Shown one piece after another: positions 1-7,676 of a stretch of 34,173 nucleotides of DNA. Every line of letters starts with the position of its first letter. The first letter of the stretch is position 1. The DNA is taken from assembly GCF_000372645.1 (NCBI RefSeq), contig NZ_APMP01000035.1:1-34173 (forward strand), in the 5' to 3' direction. Source of the DNA: Caulobacter vibrioides OR37. Lineage in GTDB: Bacteria; Pseudomonadota; Alphaproteobacteria; Caulobacterales; Caulobacteraceae. Made by a program: the position numbers and the translations under genes. The notes beneath the pieces were generated by a model, which was not told the DNA's origin, ran no database searches, and saw only the letters and a program-made list of their open reading frames with translations.

Positions 1-80
1 AAGGCGGTCGCCCCCAGCGGGGCCCCCGCGATGGTCGCGGCGAGCATCAGCCCGGCCAGCGGTTTGAAGGTGAGTTTCAT
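1..80 (-). CDS. amtB: Ammonium transporter, N-terminal fragment (probable AmtB)
   Basis: Only the first 26 codons lie in the window; the gene runs off the left edge on the minus strand. The visible start is MKLTFKPLAGLMLAATIAGA followed by PLGATA, a cleavable signal peptide with a positively charged end and a hydrophobic core. Many alphaproteobacterial AmtB proteins carry such a signal peptide ahead of their 11 membrane helices. The identification rests on position: the start lies 28 bp after the stop of a PII gene on the same strand, the classic glnK-amtB operon. Nothing diagnostic of the transporter itself is visible, so another exported protein cannot be excluded. Confidence 0.6.
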   Translation of the reverse strand, partial: MKLTFKPLAGLMLAATIAGAPLGATA

Positions 81-108
81 CGTCGGTATCCCCTTATTCC
101 CGAATGCG

Positions 109-447
109 TTACAGCGCGGCCGAGCCGGTTTCGCCGGTGCGGATGCGGACGGCTTCCTCGACGTTCAGCACGAAGATCTTGCCGTCGCCGATCTTGCCGG
201 TCGCCGCGGCGGCCTTGACCGCCTCGACGGCCTTGGCCGCCGAAGCGTCGTCCACGACCGCTTCCAGCTTCACTTTCGGCACGAAGTTCACTTGGTACTC
301 CGCGCCCCGATAGATCTCGGTCTGGCCCTTCTGACGGCCGTAGCCCTTCACTTCCGACACCGTCAGACCTTCGACGCCGGCGGCGACGAGCGCCTCGCGC
401 ACCTCGTCCAGCTTGAAGGGTTTGACCACCGCTATGATCAGTTTCAT
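109..447 (-). CDS. glnK: Nitrogen regulatory protein PII (GlnK/GlnB)
   Basis: 112-residue PII signal transducer. It senses 2-oxoglutarate, ATP/ADP and, through uridylylation, glutamine, and controls nitrogen assimilation proteins. Seen: start MKLIIAVVKPFKLDEV, T-loop with the uridylylation tyrosine at exactly position 51 (RGAEYQVNF), the B-loop region GKIGDGKIFV, and the end RIRTGETGSAAL. The open frame continues upstream to 552, but family length and the MK(K/L)I start favour the ATG at 447. A gene for a signal-peptide protein, probably AmtB, follows 28 bp downstream. That pairing suggests GlnK, which blocks the ammonium channel, rather than the glnA-linked GlnB; sequence alone cannot separate the two. 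I looked for a sigma-54 or NtrC site upstream and found no convincing match. Confidence 0.95.
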   Translation of the reverse strand: MKLIIAVVKPFKLDEVREALVAAGVEGLTVSEVKGYGRQKGQTEIYRGAEYQVNFVPKVKLEAVVDDASAAKAVEAVKAAAATGKIGDGKIFVLNVEEAVRIRTGETGSAAL

Positions 448-838
448 CCGCCTTGCTCCGTCCCGCCGAGCCGCGGGCAATGCTTGCTTGGTTTTCGGAA
501 GCGTACTCGCCCCCGGTGTGATCACCGCCGACGCCGCCTTTACGCGCTGCATCGTTTCCCCGGCTCGGCCACGCTATCGGCGACGGTTCCGTGACGGGGG
601 CGGCGGGCAAGGTTTTGGAAACGAAATGGGCAGAGCGCCTAATTTTTAGGCTTGTCGCGCCGCGAGTGCGTCAGAAACCGGCGATCCGGGGCGACGGGAA
701 GCCCGCCATGGCCCGCGGCCAGCGGGGAGGCTAGGGCCCGCGCCGTCGTGGGGCCTCGACCGCGCGATGGCGTGGCCGCTCGCGTGGAACCAAGTCGGGT
801 TTCGAACGTAAACCGCTCGAACCGAAAGGAGCTTCGCC
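448..838. other. 391-bp divergent intergenic region upstream of glnK and the small secreted protein
   Basis: No convincing coding sequence. The clearest structure is a perfect palindrome at 637-651 (GCCTAA, 3-nt spacer, TTAGGC) in an AT-rich patch that stands out in this GC-rich DNA. It sits about 190 bp upstream of each flanking start codon. The overlapping open frames here lack ribosome binding sites and typical Caulobacter-like codon choice. The region presumably holds the promoters of both divergent genes. Confidence 0.5.
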
Positions 839-1162
839 ATGATTTCTTCCAAGACCCTCGGGCGCTTCCTGACCGCCGCCGCCGCGGCCGCCCTGACGAC
901 GGGCGTCGCCCATGCGCAGATGGCCGATCCCGCCGCCCAGACCCAGCCGCCGCCGCAGGCGCCGGCCGCCTCGGACGCGGCGGTGAACACCTCCGGCGTG
1001 GTGCTGCTGTCCTCGAAGTCGCCGGACGAGCAGGCGATGCTGAAGGCGGGCGACCCGAACGTCGTCTCCAACGCCCCGGTCCCGGACACCGTCGCCAACC
1101 GCGCCAAGTACGGACGTCCGCTGTCGAACGGCGGTCGTCACACCCCGCCGAAGGGCAACTAG
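839..1162 (+). CDS. Small secreted protein of unknown function
   Basis: 107 residues. A strong ribosome binding site (AAAGGAG at about 825-831) precedes the ATG. The N-terminus is a signal peptide: basic MISSKTLGR, a hydrophobic alanine-rich core, and a likely cleavage after AHA near residue 26. The mature part is about 80 residues, rich in Pro, Ala, Gln and Ser, with no recognisable domain and no cysteine, so it is probably disordered in the periplasm. It ends in a polar tail (GGRHTPPKGN). A strong hairpin terminator follows 12 bp after the stop. It converges on the TonB-dependent receptor but shares no promoter with it. I do not recognise a family. Confidence 0.8.
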   Translation: MISSKTLGRFLTAAAAAALTTGVAHAQMADPAAQTQPPPQAPAASDAAVNTSGVVLLSSKSPDEQAMLKAGDPNVVSNAPVPDTVANRAKYGRPLSNGGRHTPPKGN

Positions 1163-1174
1163 TCCGAAAACGAA

Positions 1175-1201
1175 AAGGGCCCGCGACGCGCGCGGGCCCT
1201 T
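1175..1201. terminator. Bidirectional intrinsic terminator
   Basis: Perfect 11-bp stem AAGGGCCCGCG / CGCGGGCCCTT around a 5-nt loop, between the convergent small secreted protein gene and the TonB receptor gene. On the minus strand it is followed by TTTTC, a good U-run for the receptor transcript. The plus-strand tail is weaker (TTCCCC). Confidence 0.85.
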
Positions 1202-1224
1202 CCCCTCTCGACGATCAGATCGGT

Positions 1225-3624
1225 CTACATCTTGACGCTGACTTCGAAGCCGAAGGTGCGCGGTTCGTTGTAGAACCCGGTTTCGCCCTGCAGATCGCTG
1301 AAGGTGCGATAGAAGACGTGGGCCTCGTTGAACAGGTTCCGCGACCAAAGCGACAGAGCGGCCTTGCCGCCGCCGGCGGGGATTTCCGCCAGCGAGATAC
1401 GGCCGTTCACGATGAACGAGGAGTCGCCCTTCGGCTGCTTGATCGTGACCGCTCGGGTGACGGGGTCGTAAGCGACGTCGGTGTAGTTGACATAAAAGCC
1501 GTCGCTGAAATTGCCGTCGAGGTGCGCGACGACCTTGAGGCCCCGGAACGGACGCTCATAGTCCATGGCGATGCTGCCCGACTTCTCCGGCGTGTAGACT
1601 TGATAGATCGGGATCGGCACGGTGATCTGCGTCAGCACGCCGCTGACGTTCTGCGGGAACGGATTCAGCGTCGCCGGGATCTTGACCTTGTTGTAGGCGA
1701 AGCTGGCCGACAGGGTCAGGTTGGCGTTGACGGCGAAGGCGCCGTCCGCCTCGAAGCCGCGCAGCTTGCCCGCGCCCGGCGCGTTGATCGTTTCGGTAGT
1801 CGTCCGCAGCGTGGTGACCAACTGACCGGTCGCCGGGTCGCGGCCGACGTACTGGCCCGAGAAGTCCAGCTGGATGTCCTTGTAGTCGCCGGTATAGGCG
1901 GCCAGGTTCACGCGAAGCCGGCGGTCGAAGAACTCGTTCTTCGAGCCAATCTCGTACATGGTGGCCGTTTCGGGGTTGAACGGCAGGTAGACCAGCGAGC
2001 GCGAGTTGGCGCCGCCCGACCGGTAGCCGGTGCTGTACTTGGCGTAGACCATGCTGGTCTTGCTCAGTTCGTAGGAAACATTGACCAGCGGATCGGTGCG
2101 CTTCCAGCTGGTGTTGAGGTTGCGAGGCGCGGCCACGCCGTTGACCACGGGCAGGGCGCCGTTGACCAGATAAAGCTGACCGACCTTCTCGTCGCGGGTC
2201 CAACGCGCGCCCAGGGTGATGTTCAGGGCGTCGTCGAGGATCGGCGGGGTGTAGGTGGCCTGGCCGAACACGCCCTGGCTGGTCGTATTGACCTTGCTGG
2301 CGCGCGCGATGGCCGAGTAGCTGACCAGGTTGTTGTTGATGATCGTGCTGTTCAGGCCCGCCGCGTCGGTGAAGGTGTTGGTGGTGAAGGTGCGGGCGTC
2401 GTCCGACACCTTCTCGCGGTAATAGAGCGCGCCGGCCACGTACTTCAGGCGAGGCAGTTCGCCCACCACCTGGAATTCCTGGCTGAACTGCATCTGGTTG
2501 AAGGTCGCCAGGCTGTAGCGGCCGAAATTGACGCCCTGGAAGTTGCCCGAGGCGTTGTAGACGCCCGGCGAGGTGGCCACCGAGCCGTTGTCGTACTGGC
2601 CTTGCTTGAGGTCGCGATACGAGGTGATCGACTTCAGGGTCAGGCTCGGCATCGCCTTCCATTCGGCCGTCAGGCGGTGGCCCCAGGTGTTGCCGTCGCT
2701 GGGCTGCTGGGAGGTGCCGATCGACGCGACCTTGGCCCGGTCGGCCTGCACGATATTGGCCGCGGCGGTCTTCAGCGCGGTCGGATAGGTGCTGCGGGCG
2801 AGCAGTTGTTGGTAGAGCGTGGTGGTCGAGTCGAACGCGGTGTCATAGGCGTAGTCGACGCTGATATCGTCGGTCGGACGCCACAGGGCGCGAGCGCGCA
2901 GGGCGCGCTTCTTGACCTCGCCGAAATCCGAGGCGGAGGGCAGGGGATTGCTGACCCAGCCATTGCGGCCCTCGACCACGCCGCTCAGCTTGATCGCGAC
3001 GCCGGCGACGGCCGGCAGGTCGAGGTGCATTTCGCTGCTGTAGCCGCTGTAGTTGGACACGCCGGCCTTGGCGACCAGACCGAATTCGCCGGTGGGCTTC
3101 TTCGTGGTGATGCTGACCGCGCCGCCCTCGGTGTTGCGGCCGAACAGCGTGCCTTGAGGGCCCTTCAGGACCTCGATGCTCGAAACGTCATAGAGCGCGG
3201 TGCCCAGGCCCTGCGGACGGCCCAGATAGACGCCGTCGACATAGATGCCCACGCCCTGGTCGCGGGCGGGCTGGTTGGAGTCGGACAGCACGCCGATGCC
3301 GCGGATGTTCATGATCAGCGCGCCTGGGCGCGAAAAGAACGGCGCGACCTTCAGCGACGGAATCGCGCCGTCGCCCAGATCGGCCAGCGAGTAGACTTGG
3401 CGATCCTCGAGGTTTTGACCGCTGAGAACCGAGATCGAGATGGCGGTGGTTTGCAGGTTTTCGCTACGCTTTTCAGCGGTGACGATGATCTGGTCCAGGG
3501 CGACATTGTCGTCGACGGCCGGAGCATTGGCCCCGGCGGGTTCGGTCCGGGCGGCGGCTTGCTGCGCGCCGACGAACGACAGAGCGATGGCGGTCGTCGC
3601 CACCAGCCACTTTGAAAAACGCAT
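1225..3624 (-). CDS. TonB-dependent outer membrane receptor
   Basis: 799 residues, typical for the family. It would bring a scarce ligand (siderophore, vitamin or oligosaccharide) across the outer membrane using TonB-ExbBD energy. Seen: signal peptide (residues 1 to about 25, ending AAA), a TonB-box-like segment IIVTAEKR at 46-53, a plug domain containing GPQGTLFGRNTEGGAVSITT, then a long stretch of alternating polar/aromatic beta strands to the C-terminal barrel strand FGFEVSVKM. The start ATG at 3624 has a good ribosome binding site (GGAGGGG) and begins the signal peptide; the open frame continues to 3801 but that extension has no support. No sigma-factor partner or transport gene lies alongside, so the ligand cannot be named. 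The plug with IIVTAEKR resembles receptors often annotated for iron or polyketide-like ligands, but this is only a family resemblance. Confidence 0.93.
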   Translation of the reverse strand: MRFSKWLVATTAIALSFVGAQQAAARTEPAGANAPAVDDNVALDQIIVTAEKRSENLQTTAISISVLSGQNLEDRQVYSLADLGDGAIPSLKVAPFFSRPGALIMNIRGIGVLSDSNQPARDQGVGIYVDGVYLGRPQGLGTALYDVSSIEVLKGPQGTLFGRNTEGGAVSITTKKPTGEFGLVAKAGVSNYSGYSSEMHLDLPAVAGVAIKLSGVVEGRNGWVSNPLPSASDFGEVKKRALRARALWRPTDDISVDYAYDTAFDSTTTLYQQLLARSTYPTALKTAAANIVQADRAKVASIGTSQQPSDGNTWGHRLTAEWKAMPSLTLKSITSYRDLKQGQYDNGSVATSPGVYNASGNFQGVNFGRYSLATFNQMQFSQEFQVVGELPRLKYVAGALYYREKVSDDARTFTTNTFTDAAGLNSTIINNNLVSYSAIARASKVNTTSQGVFGQATYTPPILDDALNITLGARWTRDEKVGQLYLVNGALPVVNGVAAPRNLNTSWKRTDPLVNVSYELSKTSMVYAKYSTGYRSGGANSRSLVYLPFNPETATMYEIGSKNEFFDRRLRVNLAAYTGDYKDIQLDFSGQYVGRDPATGQLVTTLRTTTETINAPGAGKLRGFEADGAFAVNANLTLSASFAYNKVKIPATLNPFPQNVSGVLTQITVPIPIYQVYTPEKSGSIAMDYERPFRGLKVVAHLDGNFSDGFYVNYTDVAYDPVTRAVTIKQPKGDSSFIVNGRISLAEIPAGGGKAALSLWSRNLFNEAHVFYRTFSDLQGETGFYNEPRTFGFEVSVKM

Positions 3625-3976
3625 TTTGATCCCCTCCAGTTTGCCGTGAAGCTTGGCCGCGATAGAGGATGCGGGCGTCGGGCCGTTGACGGTTCGCCGA
3701 AGGATTTGAGACGGGCGCGTGGCGGGCTTGGCCCGGGCGCGGAGAAAGGATGGCCTGGCTGTTGGACGCGAGGCCCGGAATGTGTAATCAGGCGTTCGCA
3801 AACGGGGGCTTCGCCGCTCCGAAAAACGGCTTCGGACTTCGGACGGACAGGGGTCCGGGAGAGGTTTGCCGGGCGGCGTCAGCTGAAGGGGCTCAAGGCC
3901 CCGCCAGGCCTTCGGAAATCACGCAAGGTTCGCGATCGCCCGGGATCGTGGCGCCTTCCCAGACCCTTTTCGATTG
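3625..3976. other. 352-bp divergent region between the TonB receptor and glyQ
   Basis: No gene supported. A 75-codon open frame from 3750 has a purine stretch before its ATG but a low-complexity product and no family likeness. The region should hold the divergent promoters for the receptor and glyQS. I see no clear operator palindrome or T-box-like leader. Confidence 0.4.
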
Positions 3977-4876
3977 ATGTCGCGCGAAAAACCAAAATCC
4001 TTTCAGAGCCTGATCCTGACGCTCCATGACTATTGGAGCCGCCAGGGCTGTGTGATCCTGCAACCGCACGACGTCGAGGTGGGGGCGGGCACCCTGCACC
4101 CGGCCACGGTGCTGCGCGCCCTGGGCCCCAAGCCGTGGAACGCGGCCTATGTGCAGCCCTCGCGTCGTCCGGGCGACGGCCGCTATGGCGAGAACCCCAA
4201 CCGCCTGCAGCACTACTACCAGTATCAGGTGATCCTGAAGCCGAACCCCGAGAACATGCAGGACCTTTATCTCGGCTCGCTGGACGCGATCGGCCTCGAT
4301 CTGCGCACCCACGACATCCGTTTCGTCGAGGACGACTGGGAGAACCCCACCGTCGGCGCCTGGGGCCTGGGCTGGGAAGTCTGGTGCGACGGCATGGAGG
4401 TGTCGCAGTACACCTATTTCCAGCAGGTCGGCGGCCTGGACGTCTCGCCGGTGGCCGGCGAGCTGACCTATGGCCTGGAGCGCCTGGCCATGTACGTGTT
4501 CGGCGTCGACAACGTCTACGACCTGCCGTTCAACGACCCGGACTCGCCGCTGGGCGCGACCAGCTATGGCGAGGTGTTCCTGGAGAACGAGCGCCAGCAG
4601 TCGGAAGCCAATTTCCACGGCTATGATGTCGCCGTGCTCAAGCAGCAGTTCGAGCAGATGGAAGAGCAGGTCCCGCTGATGCTGGCCCGCTCGTACCGCA
4701 ACAAAGCCCTCGTCCTGCCCGCCTATGACATGGTCCTGAAGGCCAGCCACCTCTTCAACCTGATGAACGCCCGCGGCGCGATCGCCGTCGCCGAGCGCGC
4801 CAGCTACATCGGCCGCATCCGCGACCTTTGTAAGCTTTGCGCCCAAGCCTGGGTCGATCAGCAGGACGCCGCGTAA
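3977..4876 (+). CDS. glyQ: Glycyl-tRNA synthetase, alpha subunit
   Basis: 299 residues. It is the catalytic subunit of the heterotetrameric (alpha2beta2) bacterial glycyl-tRNA synthetase, activating glycine with ATP. Seen: SFQSLILTLHDYWSRQGCVI near the start, QPYD-like motif QPHDVEVGAGTLHPAT, the strongly conserved QPSRRPGDGRYGENPNRLQ, and YTYFQQVGG with the downstream ELTYGLERLAMY, the class II motif 3 region. A TTG lies directly before the ATG at 3977; the ATG gives the usual MSREKP start. The glyS start follows 5 bp after the stop, so the two subunits are cotranscribed and made in step. Confidence 0.98.
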   Translation: MSREKPKSFQSLILTLHDYWSRQGCVILQPHDVEVGAGTLHPATVLRALGPKPWNAAYVQPSRRPGDGRYGENPNRLQHYYQYQVILKPNPENMQDLYLGSLDAIGLDLRTHDIRFVEDDWENPTVGAWGLGWEVWCDGMEVSQYTYFQQVGGLDVSPVAGELTYGLERLAMYVFGVDNVYDLPFNDPDSPLGATSYGEVFLENERQQSEANFHGYDVAVLKQQFEQMEEQVPLMLARSYRNKALVLPAYDMVLKASHLFNLMNARGAIAVAERASYIGRIRDLCKLCAQAWVDQQDAA

Positions 4877-4881
4877 TTCCC

Positions 4882-7008
4882 ATGCCCCAACTTCTCCTCG
4901 AACTGTTCTCGGAAGAGATCCCCGCCCGTATGCAGGCCCAGGCCGCCAAGGACCTGGAGCGGATGGCGCGCGAGCACCTGGCCGCCGCCGGCTTCCTGCC
5001 CGAGGCGCTGAAGACCTTCGCCGGCCCGCGCCGCCTGACCCTGGTGGCCGAAGGCCTGCCGCTGGCCCAGGCCGACCGCCAGGAAGAGCTGAAAGGTCCG
5101 CGCGTCGGCGCCCCGCCGCAAGCCCTGGAAGGCTTCCTGCGTAAGACCGGCCTCTCGCAAGACCAGCTGGTCGAGCGCGACGGCGTCTACATGGCCTTCA
5201 TTGACAAGAAGGGCCGCCCGACCGCCGAGATCGTCGCCGAGATGGTCGAGGCCATCGTGCGCGGCTTCCCCTGGCCCAAGTCGATGACCTGGGGGACCAA
5301 GAAGCTGCGCTGGGTGCGGCCGCTGAAGCGCATTCTGTGCGTGCTGGACCGCGAGGTCGTGCCGTTCGCCATCGAGGGCATCCCAAGCGGCGACGTCACC
5401 GAGGGCCACCGCTTCATGGGGGACGGCCAGCCGTTCGTCGCCAAGGACTTCGACGAATACGCGGCGGGCCTGGAAGCGCACTTCGTCGTGCTCGACGTCG
5501 AGGAGCGGAAAGCCCGCATCCTGGAAGGCTGCAAGACCCTGTGCTTCGCCCGTCACCTGGAATTGGTCGAAGACCAGGGCCTGCTGGACGAAGTCGCGGG
5601 CCTCGCCGAATGGCCGACGCCGGTGCTGGGCGACATGGACCCGGCGTTCCTGGACCTGCCGCCCGAGGTGATCCGAACCTCGATGCGGACCCACCAGAAG
5701 TACTTCGCCGTCCGCAAGGCCGGCGAGGCGGGCCTGGCCCCGCACTTCATCACCATCGCCAACATCCAGGCGGCCGACGGCGGCGCGGTGATCGCGGCCG
5801 GCAACGCCAAGGTGCTGTCCTCGCGCCTGTCCGACGCCCGCTTCTTCTGGGACGAGGACGTCAAGGTCGGCTTCGAGCCGTGGCTCGACAAGCTGAATGG
5901 CGTCACCTTCCACGCCAAGCTCGGGACGATGGCCCAACGGGTCGGGCGGATCACCGATCTCGCCGGACAGATCGCGCACATTATAGGCGCCGATTTGACC
6001 AAGGCGACGGAAGCCGGGCGCTTGGCCAAGGCTGATCTTACCTCGCAGATGGTCGGCGAGTTTCCCGAGTTGCAGGGGGTCATGGGCGGCTACTATGCCC
6101 GCGTGTTCGGCCTGAACGGCGAAGTGGCCGATGCGATTCGCGACCACTACAAGCCGCAGGGACCTTCAGACGCCGTACCGACCGCGCCGGTCAGCGTGGC
6201 AGTGGCGCTGGCTGATAAGCTGGACACTCTGGTCGGCTTCTTCGCGATCGACGAGAAGCCGACTGGCTCGAAGGATCCGTTCGCTCTACGCCGTGCCGCG
6301 TTGGGCGTGATCAGGATCATCCTAGAAAATGAGCTGCGTATCTCGCTGAAGGCTCCGCTCCGCCAAAGCGGCGCGTTCCTCTACGATCGTCAGGGCTTTC
6401 ACGACCGGACCGATGGCTTTAAACGCGAAGAGCCCTTGGTGACGGTCGATGGCAGCCCGCAGCGTGCGAGCTCGCAGCGAATAGAAGCGGTCGCCGTCGA
6501 TCTGATCGCTTTCCTCGCCGACCGTCTGAAAGTCGTGCTGAAGGACCAAGGCAAGCGTCACGACCTCGTCGACGCCGTCTTCGCCCTCGGCGACGACGAT
6601 CTGGCGCGCATCGTCGCGCGGGTCGAGGCCCTGGATGGCTTCCTGAAGACCGACGACGGCAAGAACCTGCTGGCCGGCTACAAGCGCGCCTCCAACATCC
6701 TCAAGGCCGAGGAGAAGAAGGGCCCGCTGCCGACCGGCGAGATGCAAGCGCCGACCGCCGACAGCGCCGCCGAGGTGGGGCTCTATAACGCCCTGCGCCT
6801 GCTGGCCAAGCCGCTGAAGGACGCCCTGGACGCCGAGGACTTCACCGGCGCCATGACCCAGCTGGCCGAACTGCGCGGCCCGGTCGACGCTTATCTGGAC
6901 GGCGTCTTCGTCAACGAGCCCGAGCACCGCGACAACCGCCTGCGGACGCTGGCGGCGGTGCGCGACGCGATGGGCCAGGTGGCGGACTTCGGCCTGATCG
7001 CGGGGTAG
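4882..7008 (+). CDS. glyS: Glycyl-tRNA synthetase, beta subunit
   Basis: 708 residues, slightly longer than the roughly 690 usual for the family. It carries tRNA recognition and the C-terminal anticodon-binding DALR-like domain. Seen: start MPQLLLELFSEEIPARMQ, the conserved EVIRTSMRTHQKYF segment in the middle, LSDARFFWDED, and PFALRRAALGVIRI in the second half. The ATG at 4882 is chosen because it restores the invariant LLLEL(F/L)SEEIPA start; the longer frame from 4837 overlaps glyQ. From about 5980 to 6540 the codon choice shifts (ATA, CTA, GCT, CGT, AAA become more common) and an unusual segment (LYDRQGFHDRTDGFKREEP) appears, which may be a recombined or inserted stretch. The frame is intact throughout. 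Confidence 0.97.
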   Translation: MPQLLLELFSEEIPARMQAQAAKDLERMAREHLAAAGFLPEALKTFAGPRRLTLVAEGLPLAQADRQEELKGPRVGAPPQALEGFLRKTGLSQDQLVERDGVYMAFIDKKGRPTAEIVAEMVEAIVRGFPWPKSMTWGTKKLRWVRPLKRILCVLDREVVPFAIEGIPSGDVTEGHRFMGDGQPFVAKDFDEYAAGLEAHFVVLDVEERKARILEGCKTLCFARHLELVEDQGLLDEVAGLAEWPTPVLGDMDPAFLDLPPEVIRTSMRTHQKYFAVRKAGEAGLAPHFITIANIQAADGGAVIAAGNAKVLSSRLSDARFFWDEDVKVGFEPWLDKLNGVTFHAKLGTMAQRVGRITDLAGQIAHIIGADLTKATEAGRLAKADLTSQMVGEFPELQGVMGGYYARVFGLNGEVADAIRDHYKPQGPSDAVPTAPVSVAVALADKLDTLVGFFAIDEKPTGSKDPFALRRAALGVIRIILENELRISLKAPLRQSGAFLYDRQGFHDRTDGFKREEPLVTVDGSPQRASSQRIEAVAVDLIAFLADRLKVVLKDQGKRHDLVDAVFALGDDDLARIVARVEALDGFLKTDDGKNLLAGYKRASNILKAEEKKGPLPTGEMQAPTADSAAEVGLYNALRLLAKPLKDALDAEDFTGAMTQLAELRGPVDAYLDGVFVNEPEHRDNRLRTLAAVRDAMGQVADFGLIAG

Positions 7009-7037
7009 GGGTTTAGCTCTACCGCACAAAACTCACC

Positions 7038-7149
7038 GTCATCCCGCGCTTTATGCGCGGGACCCATCTGTCCGCCGCAAGTGCGGAGCTCGATCGAACT
7101 CTCACGTGAAAGCTGAACCATGGGTCCCGCGCACAAAGCGCGGGATGAC
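7038..7149. repeat. 112-bp inverted-repeat element, copy A
   Basis: The ends form terminal inverted repeats of 30 bp, beginning GTCATCCCGCGC and ending GCGCGGGATGAC, identical at 29 of 30 positions. Each arm is itself a small palindrome (CCCGCGC, 5-nt loop, GCGCGGG), so the transcript could fold as nested hairpins. Copy B, of exactly the same length and direction, lies 387 bp further on. The two share their ends and the inner blocks CTGTCCGCCGCAAGTG and GCTGAACC but differ in the centre. This is an intergenic element, not part of glyS. Confidence 0.9.
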
Positions 7150-7170
7150 GGCTGTTGTTGGTGTTGGAGA

Positions 7171-7486
7171 TCAGAATTGGCGTGGCGCTGGCGTCCAGTT
7201 CATCACTTGATCGTAGAGATCGTCCCAGCGCGGATTATGGCGCTCGATCAGATTGATCTTCCATTGCCTGGGCCACTCCTTCATCCGCTTTTCGCGATGA
7301 ATGGCCACGGTCATGTCTTCGTGGGTCTCGTACCAGACGAGCCGCGTGAGGCCGTATTTCTGCGTGAAGCCTTTGATCAGCTTGAACGATCCGAGCCTCG
7401 AACAAGCTCGTCACGCCGATGTAAAGTGTGCCGTAGGGCTTGTTGGTCATGATGTAGACCGCGATGGATGCGTCGCGCGGAACCAT
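7171..7486 (-). pseudogene. Broken GIY-YIG nuclease (COG2827-type small endonuclease)
   Basis: The first 27 codons from the ATG at 7486 read through VYIMTNKPYGTLYIGVTS, the GIY-YIG core (here VYI...YIG). The frame is then lost: continuing it gives non-family residues and a stop at 7235. A second frame from 7380 down to the stop at 7171-7173 encodes the rest of the family: LIKGFTQKYGLTRLVWYET, REKRMKEW and INLIERHNPRWDDLY. Between the two parts are 25 nt where I estimate about 36 would be expected, so a small deletion (about 11 nt) with a frameshift removed the segment bearing the catalytic arginine. Intact members are about 95-100 residues. It lies between repeat copies A and B. A sequencing error could cause a frameshift but not the missing length as well. 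Confidence 0.85.
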
Positions 7487-7536
7487 GCGTGATGCTGCGC
7501 GAGTTATATCAAATAATCAACCCAAAGTAACAATTC

Positions 7537-7648
7537 GTCATCCCGCGCTTCATGCGCGGGACCCATCTGTCCGCCGCAAGTGAAGCGCGGACCCAAGCTC
7601 TCACACTGAAGCTGAACCATGGGTCCCGCGCATGAAGCGCGGGATGAC
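7537..7648. repeat. 112-bp inverted-repeat element, copy B
   Basis: Same length, direction and ends as copy A. Here the 30-bp terminal inverted repeats are perfect (loop TTCAT in both arms, against TTTAT and TTTGT in copy A). It ends 28 bp before the stop codon end of the cytochrome c gene and could also fold as a strong structure at the end of that minus-strand transcript. Copies A and B enclose the broken GIY-YIG gene as a 611-bp unit. Confidence 0.9.
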
Positions 7649-7676
7649 GGGGGTGTTGGCGGCCGCCGAACCAAGC

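Noticed and set aside
448..650. Sigma-54 or NtrC site for glnK
   Set aside because: No TGGC-N8-TGC match with acceptable spacing on the minus strand.
652..3615. A 987-codon open frame on the plus strand
   Set aside because: It is antisense to the TonB receptor over most of its length; its product is low-complexity Arg/Gly/Ala/Val-rich and typical of GC-rich shadow frames.
3750..3977. A 75-codon open frame with a purine stretch before the ATG, upstream of glyQ
   Set aside because: No family, no signal peptide, and it ends at the glyQ start; possible leader but unsupported.
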